From assembly GCA_951640195.1 (NCBI GenBank), contig OX621163.1, positions 3,038,001 through 3,102,000 of the forward strand: DNA of 64,000 bases, in the 5' to 3' direction. This document shows, one piece after another, positions 23,939 through 34,699 of this stretch. The translations under genes were made by a program, and so were the position numbers. The DNA comes from Porpolomopsis calyptriformis. Taxonomy: Eukaryota > Basidiomycota > Agaricomycetes > Agaricales > Hygrophoraceae. Position 1 is the first letter of the stretch, and the number at the start of each line of letters is the position of its first letter. Below the pieces are notes generated by a model. It ran no database searches. It was given only the letters and a program-made list of their open reading frames with translations, and had not been told where the DNA came from.

Positions 23939-24796
23939 ATGAAGCGTTTATCCATTGCTAGGACCGCGATACTCTGTAGGTTTTCACCTGTTCAATAATT
24001 TGAGATCATTGAGAACCCATCTTGAGACTTCCGAGCTCCATAGGTACAAGTCTACTCTCCGCAGTCTCACTCTTGGGATTGAGTGGCTGGTCAATCGTCT
24101 ATCCGAACGATTTGGAACCAAATGAACCAATAGCTGATGCGACCACCATAGCCGCCACTGCAACCACCATTGTTCTTGTGTTGCTTTCTCTCTTGTAAGC
24201 GCAGATTCAAACATCGATAATAGTCACCGCTAATGCAATTGTGAAATCCAGCCTCAAGTTCATGTCCATGATTTGGGTCGAGCTCATTTGGATTGGTAAG
24301 AAGACCAATCTCAACAATAATATGACCGAATTAATACATGTTTCTCGTAGGCTTGCTATGGATATTCTGGCTCGTCATTGGACTCGTCGAAATCGTTATT
24401 GTGCCAACTTCTGTGGCACTAGAGGATGGCTCCCCTTTATGTATATCCAATTATTTCAAGCACTGGTTGTGCCCTCAAGCTAACGATACCGTCAGTTAAC
24501 TTGGAGCCTAAGGCGTTTGGTCAATTCCTGCTGTCGATGTTCAACAGCTTCTTTTGTAAGCACAACGATCCTTACGGCCAAGTTACCATCCATATCCTGA
24601 CATTTCTCTTGGCCATGTCCCAGTCTTTGTCTATTGGGTGGTTGTTCTTACTTTAACCCTTCGCGCAAGGAGATGTGGCCGTCAACTGTGGACATCCACT
24701 GTTCGGGATGCCGATTTTCGTGCCGTTAGACAGCATGAGTTAGACACTCCAACACCCCTTCGCTCTGACAAACCTACTGTAAAGAGCAGCGTCTGA
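23939..24796 (+). CDS. MARVEL-like four-helix membrane protein (paralogue B)
   Basis: Start MKRLSIARTAILC matches paralogue A (17849, -). Exon 2 encodes SLLSAVSLLGLSGWSIVY and the second helix ATTIVLVLLSLL. Exon 3 holds MSMIWVELIWIG and exon 4 LLWIFWLVIGLVEIVIV. A 55-nt intron (24438-24492, branch-like CTAAC) then restores the frame to NLEPKAFGQFLLSMFNSFF. After another intron with CTGAC branch site come VYWVVVLTLTLRARRCGRQLW and a tail ending VKSSV, stop 24794-24796. Every intron is in the same place as in paralogue A, so this copy looks intact. It differs by a longer loop between helices 3 and 4. Function is unknown. It lies in opposite orientation to copies A and C. Confidence 0.7.
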
Positions 24797-25186
24797 CAAA
24801 TGGTTCTACAGTATGAAGGTACCGATAGTCTTCATATATTAATCAGCCCACTGATAATCGTGGTCTTCAGGTTGCGACAAATCATTTGTTCTTATCATCC
24901 GTGGCGCTAGTCTTGATCCCTCACCACGCCTTTCGCCCTTTTCAAGCAATTGACGCTCTTTATATGTGCCAGTCTCTGCACAAGCCGTCTATAAGCGTCC
25001 AATTTGAACCCGCGTAGATATCCCCATCACTTAATTATCCACAATCACGATATCTCATGGATTTGCGATGATCTTGTAACGGCTAGTGAATGTAGTGTCC
25101 TTTTTGCTCATTGAGAGAGAGGGGGTATCACACAAATATACGACATGTACAATATTATTCTAAATCATAGCATATCGGATTTTCCA
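24797..25186. other. Intergenic region between convergent genes, nothing recognised
   Basis: 390 bp of AT-rich DNA between the MARVEL-like gene B stop and the cyclin gene stop. It probably holds both 3' UTRs. No motif or repeat seen. Confidence 0.4.
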
Positions 25187-27161
25187 TCATTGACCAAACA
25201 CTTGTAGAAAATAGTCCCATGATCTAACGAGCGAAGAAGGCCTCCAGCCAACGGGATTGCCCGAGATTGACTCTGCCGCAGAATCATAACCGCTTGCGTG
25301 GTTCATCATCCGGGAAGCTCTTGGGATGATCGGGTCTGCCTCTGGGTGCCAAGGAGCAGGCGGAGGGCACACACGCGAAGGTAGTTCCGCAGAGAGATAA
25401 GCGCCAGGCATGACTTGACGGACTTCTGGAGAGGCATCGTTGTCAGCCGGTTCGGATCCCGATGGGACTACAGGATATTGGGATTCAGTTGCCGAGTGCT
25501 CGAGGCGGTGCCTCCCACCCGGGACACCTTCTCCAATTATGCCGACACCGTTGGGCGTTTTCCCTAGCGGGGCGGCCTCTGGGAACCGAGGGGGGGCGAG
25601 TGGGGGACACGCAGGTAGACGTGGTCCACCAGGGGATGGCGAAGTGCGTTTAGAGGGGTAGTAGTTGGCTGCTTCGTGTCCAGGCGACATGGCAGAAGGT
25701 GGGTCTCTACTGGTTGAGACACTTTGGAAGCGTCGGTGTGTCTTGTCGGGACAAGATGGTGGTGCGGCAGTGCATTCCCGTGCACAGGAATAATCCAATA
25801 GTCTCTTGATCGCGCCGCCAATTTGGATGCGCAACATAGGCTGAGTCTCGACGGGCTCAAAGCTGGGAGCGTTGGAATGATGGTGGTTGATGTTGATGAG
25901 CCAAAAATGCCACTCGCAGCAGCTAATATAAATGTTATAGTTAAGCACTGCATAGGCAGAGCGCTCCATGCTGTTTACTAGAGCCAAGGATAGATGTGAC
26001 ATCTTTGCCCTGGGAAGATTCAGCTACAATGTTCGGGATAGAGTCCAAATGCATACTTACCATTGCTGGAGTTTTATAACAAAATCGTCCAGCCACTTGG
26101 CGGCTAATATGGCTCCGACCACAAATGCGCGGAGCATGATCTGATCAGTATCTGGAGGTACTTCATTCTCCAAGTGTGGGGAATCGAAGACTTCGATAGG
26201 GAGCTTAGAGATGTACCACAGCGAGAGAAACATAGTGGCAGGCTCCATTTGGATAGTCGTTATAATATCATAAATGTTGTCGCCTACTTGGTCTCGGACG
26301 TATGTGGCATAATTACTGGAGTGGAATCTATGAACGCAGAAATAGATAAAAGATGTCTCGCAAATGCATTAGTGGAAGCACTCACTCTGAAATGGGAATA
26401 TCGTAAGCGTGGCAGATGTATACATATAGATAGTCTGCTATCCAGTCGGCAAACGCAGAGTACTTGTTCCGCCGTTCCTCCCGCGCTCTGATAATGCTCA
26501 TGGGAACAGTGCCACCAGGATGCCACTGGGACGATCTGACGGAGCGGTGGTTAGAGTATCCGCGCCTCCGGGGAGCTCGTACAGTCTTGCGAATGACGGA
26601 AGATTGTACCGGGCGGACGGGATTCCAAGGGTTGCTCGATTGCGTGCGATCCCCTCCAAAAGTGTTGCCGTAGCCGCGACTTGAAAGTCCGCGTGTCCTT
26701 GGTTGGCCGTAGGTGACATCACTTGCCCCCATCACGACAGACGGTCCGGAAAGCTCGGGCGGATCGTGGGCTGATGCATGTGAAGAGGGCCCGGAGATAC
26801 CACCAGCCATAACGTACATAGAAAACGTAGGAGAGTTATCTTCGTCGGTGGCATGGTGAGGCGAACGATCCTTGGGACATTCTGTACGCTGACTAGAGTT
26901 GCCTGATCGAATTCTCTCGTAAATCGAAGATAGAGAAGCCTCGGATGCGGTGGGCGTATTCAGTGGGCTCTGGGTACTCGAAATCGTATCAAAAGGATTA
27001 TCATTGAAATCCTTGCTAGGTCGAACAAATTTAGAAGGGCCTGCTATAAGAGATGACGACTGGTTATAGTGTCGAGAGGTCTGACGCTTGGGCCTTCCGG
27101 AAACGGCCGAGAGTAGGGAGACGACTGCTGCTGACATGGTAGAAGAAGGAAGAGAAGACAA
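25187..27161 (-). CDS. Cyclin-box protein (Pho80/PCL-like)
   Basis: A cyclin, the regulatory subunit of a cyclin-dependent kinase. The first ~240 residues are Ser/Pro/Arg-rich and disordered. The cyclin box starts about residue 235: FADWIADYLYVYICHAYDIP, then ATMFLSLWYISKLPIEVF and VVGAILAAKWLDDFV, the box helices typical of basidiomycete PCL-like cyclins. A later exon gives ALVNSMERSAYAVLNYNIYI and WHFWL. After that comes a Pro-rich tail of about 190 residues ending QVFGQ at 25187-25189. Several short introns interrupt the box between 25940 and 26390. The start at 27161 is used; a second Met at 27137 is also possible. The partner kinase is not in the window. Which cyclin subgroup it belongs to is uncertain. 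Confidence 0.7.
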
Positions 27162-27928
27162 ATGCAGAGGAAAGTACGAGGACCTTATTTAACGGTTCTA
27201 TGCCAGTGTGACATCGGTAACAAAGGGTTGCAAGTGTGAGAAGACCCCGAAACAATGTGGCCCAACGAATGCATTAGGATACTATACTGTGGCCAGCGGG
27301 GACGAAGCGTTCAAGGTTCCCTTTGAAGAGGTTCCACGTGACTGATCGCTTAAGGCCAAGATGAAATGATCGGGTTACTTAAAGAGTCATACTTCTCCTA
27401 GTTAGGAAGGATCGTCCACTCGCAGGCCACCATTATTGCTACAGTCTTCTGTATCATGCATTTAAAAGCACTTCAAGTCCAGAATTCGACAAAACTTTAC
27501 CGGCAGTTCCTGAACAATATTATGAACTGGCGACATAGCGAGTTTAAAACGATAACCAGCGTGGTCGGGCAGGGTGACCTTGTATCTGAGTGAAATCAGG
27601 AAGGTTCAGGACACGAATCCAACGGGAGGCACACTCATAATGGGTTCCATTGCGTTTTTTATCCGGCGTGTGCGCGATTGAGACATCTAAATTCCCGTGG
27701 TCATTAGCTGTCCTCCCAACTGCATGTCGTTGAGTTAGGGATCCCTCTTTTTTGGATCTCTTCGCATCGACTCTACAAGACATCGAACACGACGTTTGTC
27801 CCACTAGGTATTGTTTCATGGTTGGTCAGGCTAAAAAACGGCAACTAGAACGTGCAGAACAAACTGACGATTGAGGAGCAACGTCAGAACATGGGAGTCT
27901 TCAAGAGGCTGTCACTCACGAAAGCACA

Positions 27929-28062
27929 AGGTTGCTGTTCGATGCCCTGCTATTATCATCCATGAATCAATATGCATCATCGATCAATGGATCAGACGAT
28001 CCTCCAATAGATGACCCGTATTGATTTAAAGAGGATGCCAGCAGGGCATCGAACGGCAACCT
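27929..28062. repeat. Short inverted repeat, 23-bp arms, MITE- or hairpin-like
   Basis: Left arm 27929-27951 and right arm 28040-28062 are reverse complements at 22 of 23 positions (core TTCGATGCCCTGCT). The 88-bp loop has no gene. No clear target-site duplication is visible, so transposon origin is not proven. Confidence 0.6.
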
Positions 28063-28386
28063 GCCTCTCCTCCAATGGCGGGAGTTTGAGGCACATGTAT
28101 AGTACATACATCTCCTCGTGTAACTCCTATTCTAACAACGAAACCTGAGACAAAACAACTCGGATGGAGTCTGCCAGAGAAAGTTATACAACGCTGACTT
28201 ACCTCAAACAGGTGTCTAAGTCAATCTCCAAACCATTTTCCGAGGTGACTTGATGAGGACCGGCCTGCATGACGACTGAAAGGTAGAAAAAGGCAGACAA
28301 ATGCGAATGCCATGACAGATTCCCTGATTTGGAGTCGAGTATGGCGGGGCAGCATTTTTTTTGACGAAATGGTGCACGTGATGGAA

Positions 28387-28392
28387 ACGCGT
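28387..28392. promoter_or_regulatory. ACGCGT (MCB) box upstream of p31comet-like start
   Basis: A perfect ACGCGT palindrome 17 bp before the ATG at 28409. ACGCGT is the binding site of the G1/S factor MBF in ascomycete fungi. A single 6-mer can occur by chance, so support is modest. It fits the predicted checkpoint role of the gene. Confidence 0.4.
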
Positions 28393-28408
28393 TCTACTTA
28401 AGACGGTC

Positions 28409-30029
28409 ATGACAGCCGCAAAGACGCCTGCGGTTTCTCCTCCACCTTCTCGAGCACATCCAGCTCAGTCCTCAGGCGCAATCGCACCACCACCGCTACC
28501 ATCGCCACCGCACCCGATTCCGCCCACTATGGTCGAATCTACCAAGACAGAAGCGAATGGAGACCCTCAAGCTTCAAGTAGTTCAGATGGCCTCTCGAGA
28601 ATCCCGCGGGTTCGTTTAGATGTGAATACTATCAGTGATATGATGGCTGCGCGACTTGCGACCAGTTTGGTGGGACATATCTTGTTCCTAAAGAATCAAG
28701 TACCTTTGTAAGTCAACCCTCGCCGTCGGCCTAAATCGAGTGCTCAGAGCACATCAAATTTATCATTCTTACGATTTCATTTGATACAGTCCCGTCATGC
28801 AGCTTGCGCGTATACCTAGCCATGAGGTAGGTCGCGTTGCCTGCTATTCATATCCTAGATGCTGATCGCGGTACCGCACAGTCTAACACTCGTGCTTCCA
28901 AGAAACGGAACGAATTGATCTCGTCATTTGACACACTTTCCTCACATCTCATCACAACATTCACCTCTCTTTCAACCGCACTCGCACGGTCCACGTCGCT
29001 AAATGAGCGCCCATCCGATGCTACTTGCCCAGAGGCACAAACAAGCACTGCTGCAGGGAAGGCGAAAGACCCGATGCCCGCCAAAAAGACAGGACGGGGG
29101 TATCTTGTGATCTTAATTGGGCCAAGCGTTTCGTCAGCAAGGTCCAAGATTGTTTTCGCAGTCGACGGGTTGGAGCTGAAGGTTTGGGGAGTAAGAGATG
29201 AGTTGACGGTGCTTCCACCCGACAGGGTTGAAAACGAGGAGGAAAGGAGTGAAGAAGACAAGACCACGAATGATGAGAGCAGTAGTGAGGATGAACTATC
29301 CAGCGAACCGGATGAAGAATGTGATGCAAGCGGCGGAGAGAGCGAGAGAGAACCATCTGGCGGTGAAGATGAAGAAGACGACACGAATGATGAAAGCAGT
29401 GGCGAGGACGAGAGCGTGTCGTCAAGCGATGAGGACCAAGAATCGGAAATGGAGAGCGACGGGGAATCACCCCAATCGCCGCCATCGCCAGAACCTCCTC
29501 ATCATCACGTTCAAGCATATAGCCTTGCGTCCACTCTCCCGTCTTCGTCTTATATGGAAGAGCAACAGGCCTTGCGGATTGCCGACCGCCTTCTTTCGCG
29601 CACACTTGCCACGGCGGACGGGGAAGGGAATGGCATGGCATCCGAGATGGGTGCGTACTTTTCCACATCCATTTCTCTCATTGTTCCTGAAGCTTTTTGA
29701 ATGACTCACTAGCACCGACGCAAACGCATATTGTCTTGCATGCCCCACGGCGGTTCGCCCACCCTTCGTGGGTGCCCCGACAGAACCTGAGCAGGTCCCT
29801 TGACCGTGTTTTGCGAGAATTTTTAGAAGCGTCGGGGGTGCGTGAAGAGGGGATTGGGGGAGATGAGCAGAAGAGGACAAAAGTGGGGTCGCAAGTGGAA
29901 GGTGTTTGGGTTAGTTGTAAAGCCGAACGCGGGATTGATGTCACGAATGGATCCGAAAGCGTTCCGGAAGCAGATGAGATGATTTGGTGGAGTTGGGAAG
30001 GCAAGTTACTCGGTTTTGAGGATTGGTGA
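28409..30029 (+). CDS. Candidate p31comet / MAD2L1BP-like mitotic checkpoint protein
   Basis: Five blocks appear in the order seen in MAD2L1BP. After a Pro-rich N-terminus comes a helix with LVGHILFLKNQVPLPVMQLA, like the YQRQQLPLPYEQL segment of animal p31comet. Next is a helical stretch (KKRNELISSFDTLSSHLI), then a strand GYLVILIGPSVSSARSKIV like the VLILLG..SPKE strand. After a long acidic Ser/Glu/Asp insertion come ALRIADRLLS and HIVLHAPRRFAHPSWVPR. The C-terminus EMIWWSWEGKLLGFEDW resembles the final IWFQAP..FKGF strand. p31comet binds Mad2 and helps silence the spindle checkpoint. The acidic insertion is fungal-specific and unusually long. Remote homology by eye only. The stop at 30027-30029 is 67 bp from the convergent STAND gene stop. 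Confidence 0.5.
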
Positions 30030-30096
30030 TTATACCAGAATAGAAAGTAATTTACCGTTTTTGACCGTTGATAGAAGGTAGAAATTAATGATCAGG

Positions 30097-33000
30097 CTAC
30101 AGGTTACGAAAATAGAGGTCCACGTATGCAAAATCAAGGATAACCATAGGATGATCCCATCTGTTGAAAATGACACGATCTCCACTCGCAGCAAGCCGGT
30201 CTGATCTATAGGAGGCCGGAATCCAGCAAATCCTTCGATTCCGAGTGATTGAGTGCACCCAGCCGTCTTCCGCGATATAACCAAACACAGGGCCAGTTGG
30301 GGTTGAGCTATCGGCGAATGAATTCTGGTATAAACTATAAGATCGTGCGACCGATTCAGCGCAATTGTAATATCCTGTGAGGGTCTTCAGATGTGCACCG
30401 CTGACGGCGTCCCACAGGCGAATAGTATTGTCGAAGGATCCAGACACGATAAGCATGCCATCGGGAGAGAATGCGACCGAGTCTACCAGGGCGGAATGTC
30501 CGATGGTGTTCAAATGGGTACCGTTGATGGCGTCCCACAGACGAACAGTTTTGTCATGGGATCCAGAGACGATATGGATGCAATCAGGGGAGAATGCGAC
30601 CGATAGTACCGAGCCGGAATGTCCCTCGAGGGTGTTCAAATGTGCACCGTTGATGGCGTCCCACAGCCGAATAGTTCGGTCTCTGGATCCAGACACGATA
30701 CGCGTGCAATCGGGAGAGAATGCGACGGAATTTATAGAGCCGGAATGTCCCTCGAAGGTGTTCAAATGTGCACCGCTGACTACGTCCCATAGCGGAAAAG
30801 TGTTGCCATAGGATCCAGACACGATACGCGTGCCATCGGGTGAGAATACGATGGATGTTACGTCGGCATGTCCCACAAGGGTCTTCAGGTGTGCACCGCT
30901 GATGGCGTCCCACAGCTGAAGGGTGTTGTGGTCGGATTCATACACGATGCATGTGCCATTAGGGGAGAATGCGGCAAAAACTATGAAATCTCCCTTGAGG
31001 GTGTTCGGATGCGTACCGCCGACAGCGTTCCACAGCCGAACGGTTTTGTCGTAGGATCCAGAAACGATATGCATGCCATCGGGGGAAAATGCGACCGATT
31101 GTACATACCCGGAATGTCCCTTGAAAGTGCTCAGATGTGCACCGCTGACTGCGTCCCACTGCTGAACACAGTCGCTGCCGGATCCAGAAACGATACGCGT
31201 GCCATCAGGGGAAAATGCTACAGAAGTTACTAGATAGAGATGCCCCTCGAAACTCTTCAGATGTGCACCACTGACTGCGTCCCAGAGCCGAATATCGTCG
31301 CGGGATGCAGAAATGATACGCGTGCCATTGGGGGAAAACGCGACCGATTCCACCGGCCAGGAATACCTCTTGAATGGAGCCAGATGTGCACCGCTGACTG
31401 CGCTCCACAGACGAATAGTATTGTCATTTGATCCAGACACGATACGGGTGCCATCGGGAGAGAATGCGACCGATAGTACCGAGCCGGAATGTCCCTCGAG
31501 GGTGTTTAAACGTGCACCGGTGACCACGTCCCACAGCCGAACGGTAGTGTCTTGGGATCCAGACGCGATACGCGTGCCATCGGGAGAAAATGTGACTGAT
31601 CGTACGAAGCCGGAATGACCCTCGAATATGCTCTGATGGGCACCGCTGACTGCGTCCCACAATCGAACAGTTTGGTCATTGGATCCAGACAGGATATACG
31701 CGTCATCGGGGGAGAATACGACGGATCCTACCCAGTCGGCGTGTCCCACGAGGGTGTTCAAATGTGCACCGCTGAGTGTGTCCCACAGCCGAATAGTCTG
31801 GTCTCTGGATCCAGACACGATACGCGTCCCATCTGCGGAGAACGCGACGGACAGAACTCCACCGGAATGTCCTTCTATCGTCCGTATGCATGAACTCCAA
31901 CTCTCCTCTAATCCACTGTATATTTTTACCGGAAGGTCCTGCTCTCTCCCGTAGATCTTTTTCATTAAGGTTTGCTGAGGAGCGAACAGAAGTGCAGAGT
32001 GGTATATTTGAAGCGAAGAGCTACTGATAATCCAAAAGAATTCCCGGGTAAGCCGCTCGCAATCATGAAGTAAATCCTTGGCATCAGTCATGCCTCTGTC
32101 CGCTTTCTGTGGATGAGATGAGCATGGCTCATTGAGAGCGAGGAGATAACATACAGCAATCGCCTTTTGTGCCATATCTAATCCAAGAAGTCCATTTCGA
32201 ACATCTCCCATCAGACTTAGCGCCTCAACCCAGTACAGCAGATATTTCAGACAGAACTCGTCCACGAGATTGACAAGAACGTCAGAAAACGTCGCATTTG
32301 ATAGGTGCCAAGACCAATGGCGACATGCGTACTGCATTTCAGGTGGGATACAAGTCATCACACGCGTCGGAAGGTCGTCCACCTCGCTATTGAGAAGTGA
32401 TGGATTTCCTATTCCACACATATCTCGCTTCAACCCCTTCATAGCATATAGACAAGCGCACGCAAGTATCGTATGTTGCGTTTGAGGGTCAACAACATAG
32501 TTTGCATTCAGACATCGAGTTGGATTCGTTAGAAAGTCGAAAAATGATGGATGGAGCGTTCGAATCACTTGTGTATCATTATCAGGAACCATGATCACCG
32601 AATGAAGATGCTGCAGTGTCACTCCCACTGTACGCGATGGTATGCCTAGTAATCGTTCGAGAGCAACGGACGACAGGGGATCTCGGAGAAGAATAATCGT
32701 GCCAAGAATCATCTTCAGCCGCGTAGAAAGAGGAGAAGATATGTTGGGAAATGCATCGTTCAACACTTGGGCGTATAACCGATCAAGGTGATAATGTGGA
32801 GACGAGTTTTCATTTGCCGTGGGTGTGTTACACAGAAGACGGGCAAGTTGGCCTTTCGGGTCGCAATAGTTTCGATCTTCGATAAATCTGATCGAGGTGG
32901 ACGCAAAGATAAATAGGCCAAAAGACACCCGCGTTAGAGCATCGATATCGGCTCCAGAGGGCCAATCGTTTTCAAAATGATGGAAGTCCCGCGTGAAAGC

Positions 33001-33920
33001 AAGTTTCGTCGAAAGGTAGTGTTTGATATCACTCTGCACGACGCCCAGTTCCACTTCATGCAAAATGCATCGCCAAGTGACCGGGTTCAATTCGCGAGAT
33101 TTAAACACAGTGGTAATGTGCTTTTCCGGCCGACTCGTCACTAAGAACTTTAAAGGAAACAGCTCGTCGACATGACGAGAGAGCGACGATAAAATGACCG
33201 AGGTCGTCCCAGTCTCCTTGCACTCATCGAGTGCATCCAATACAACCACGCATGGAGAGATTGAGTTTCTGAGTGTTCGAAGAGGTTTTATAATGAGCTC
33301 TTCAAGTTGATATGAAGGGATGGTATAGCGAATGTCGGGATTTGATTTCATAGCACGAGTAACCTCTGCTCGGAACAAAGCATTGAACATCCCGAACTGA
33401 TAGGCGATACTAGTGAAGATCAGATTCGGATTGCTGCAGTCGGCATCGTCCCGGGAGCAGAAGAAGCTTGCGCCAAGCACACCATGTGCTTTACACACCT
33501 CTGCGACGGTATAAGCGATCGTGGTTTTCCCTGTCCCAGCCGATCCATTGATCCAAAATATACAAGTATCCGATGCAACGATATTCGCGCTTCCATCCAA
33601 AACGGGACCAGATTCAGGTTGTGAATTGCCGACACCAATCCAGCGAAAGATTTGATCAAGAATGTCGGCCCTTGTGCCTTCTAAGCATCTCGCTCGGTCT
33701 TTACAGTTGAAGGGAGAAAAGAGGGCGTGTGGGGGATTCTCATCTAGAATGCCGCAGTCATTTTCATTATATCTCTTTGAGAACGCAGTGACAGACAAGA
33801 CGCCAATTCACCTTGTGGGTAGACATTAACGTTTTGGTTCAAGGTCAAGTTGTTGTACTGATCGCGCCCGGGATAGTTGAGCGTACTGTTGTCGATTTGA
33901 GTGGTAGGTAAGGGGGTCAT
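30097..33920 (-). CDS. NACHT-WD40 STAND receptor (fungal NLR-like protein)
   Basis: A signal-transducing ATPase with NLR architecture. Exon 1 (from 33920) encodes a short N-terminus with DNSTLNYPGRDQYNN, a motif type found at the start of many agaricomycete NACHT proteins. After one intron, a single large exon begins near 33788. The NACHT domain shows Walker A GSAGTGKTT, Walker B VVVLDALDEC and sensor-like VTSRPE, followed by a winged-helix/helical region. Residues beyond ~640 form twelve WD40 repeats with very similar units (GHSGSVLSVAFSPDGTRIV). The C-terminus ends with a GYIAEDGWV segment seen at the end of such proteins. Expected role: recognition of non-self through the variable propeller. 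A foldback transposon lies 138 bp upstream of the start. Intron ends are my estimate. Confidence 0.88.
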
Positions 33921-34058
33921 GATGGAGGTAAAGATGAGCGCTAATCGTAGCAGAGCGTTAAGCCGTCTTGTGACGTGTGTGACATACGCAACGTTTTTCC
34001 AAAGGTGGAATCTTGGTAAATTTACAGTAAATCTTTCATCCAGCTGCTCTCTCGCGTA

Positions 34059-34458
34059 CGAGGGACCAAACTGGACAAAAATCAAAATTTGTCAATTTAA
34101 CAAGTCTGAATTACCAAAAAAGGCAGTATCCTGCAGGATCCTGCACTCTCCTGCACTCTCCTGCAGGATCTCACACTCTCCTGCAGGATCTTGCACTCTC
34201 CTGCACATTTCCTGCAGGATCCCACACTCTCCTGCAGGATCCTTCACCTTTCCTGCAGGATCCTGCACCTTTCCTGCACTCTCCTGCACTCTCCTGCAGG
34301 ATCCCACACCTGCAGGAGAGTGCAGGATCCCACAGGAGAGTGTGGGAAAGGTGCAGGAGAGTGCAGGAGAGTGCAGGATCCTGCAGGATACTGCCTTTTT
34401 TGGTAATTCAGACTTGTCAAATTGACAAATTTTGATTTTTGTCCAGTGTGGTCCCTCA
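34059..34458. mobile_element. 400-bp foldback (MITE-like) element with TA target duplication
   Basis: The ends are inverted repeats that begin YGAGGGACCA and run for more than 75 bp with few mismatches (through TGGACAAAAATC and AATTCAGA). TA dinucleotides at 34057-34058 and 34459-34460 flank it, as left by Tc1/mariner-type insertion. The core is tandem copies of CTCCTGCACT / CCTGCAGGATC units arranged in opposite orientation on each side, so the whole element can fold into a hairpin. It has no coding capacity. It sits in the upstream region of the STAND gene. Confidence 0.8.
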
Positions 34459-34699
34459 TACTCACATGCATACATCACAGGCAGCCTTGGTCTTTCCAAA
34501 AAAGGGTTCATCTCAATCGTTTCATGTAACCAGGATAAAGAACTGGCCAGTGAGACTGATGCTCACCCATACATTTCACCTTCGTCTTTTAACGCTTGAC
34601 AGCGGGCAATCTTGAAGCTTTATCCAATGCTTCGATACTGCCTGCAAATTGCACAAGGGTTGTATTCGCCTGCGGTTCCTCAAAACCTATGTTTTTCAT

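Larger units (their letters stand above)
27162..28408. other. Intergenic region between divergent cyclin and p31comet-like genes
   Basis: About 1.25 kb with no convincing gene. It holds an inverted repeat with 23-bp arms (27929-27951 and 28040-28062), an E-box CACGTG at 28375-28380 and an ACGCGT box at 28387-28392 near the right-hand start codon. An open frame at 27544-27819 (-) shows no family motif. Confidence 0.45.

Noticed and set aside
29021..29668. 215-codon minus-strand frame and other overlapping frames
   Set aside because: They are shadows of the acidic repeat in the p31comet-like gene; no motif.
34130..34390. Regular short repeats resembling a CRISPR array
   Set aside because: Units are 10-20 bp with no unique spacers of constant size, and the block is palindromic. 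A fungal foldback element explains it; CRISPR is not expected in a eukaryote.
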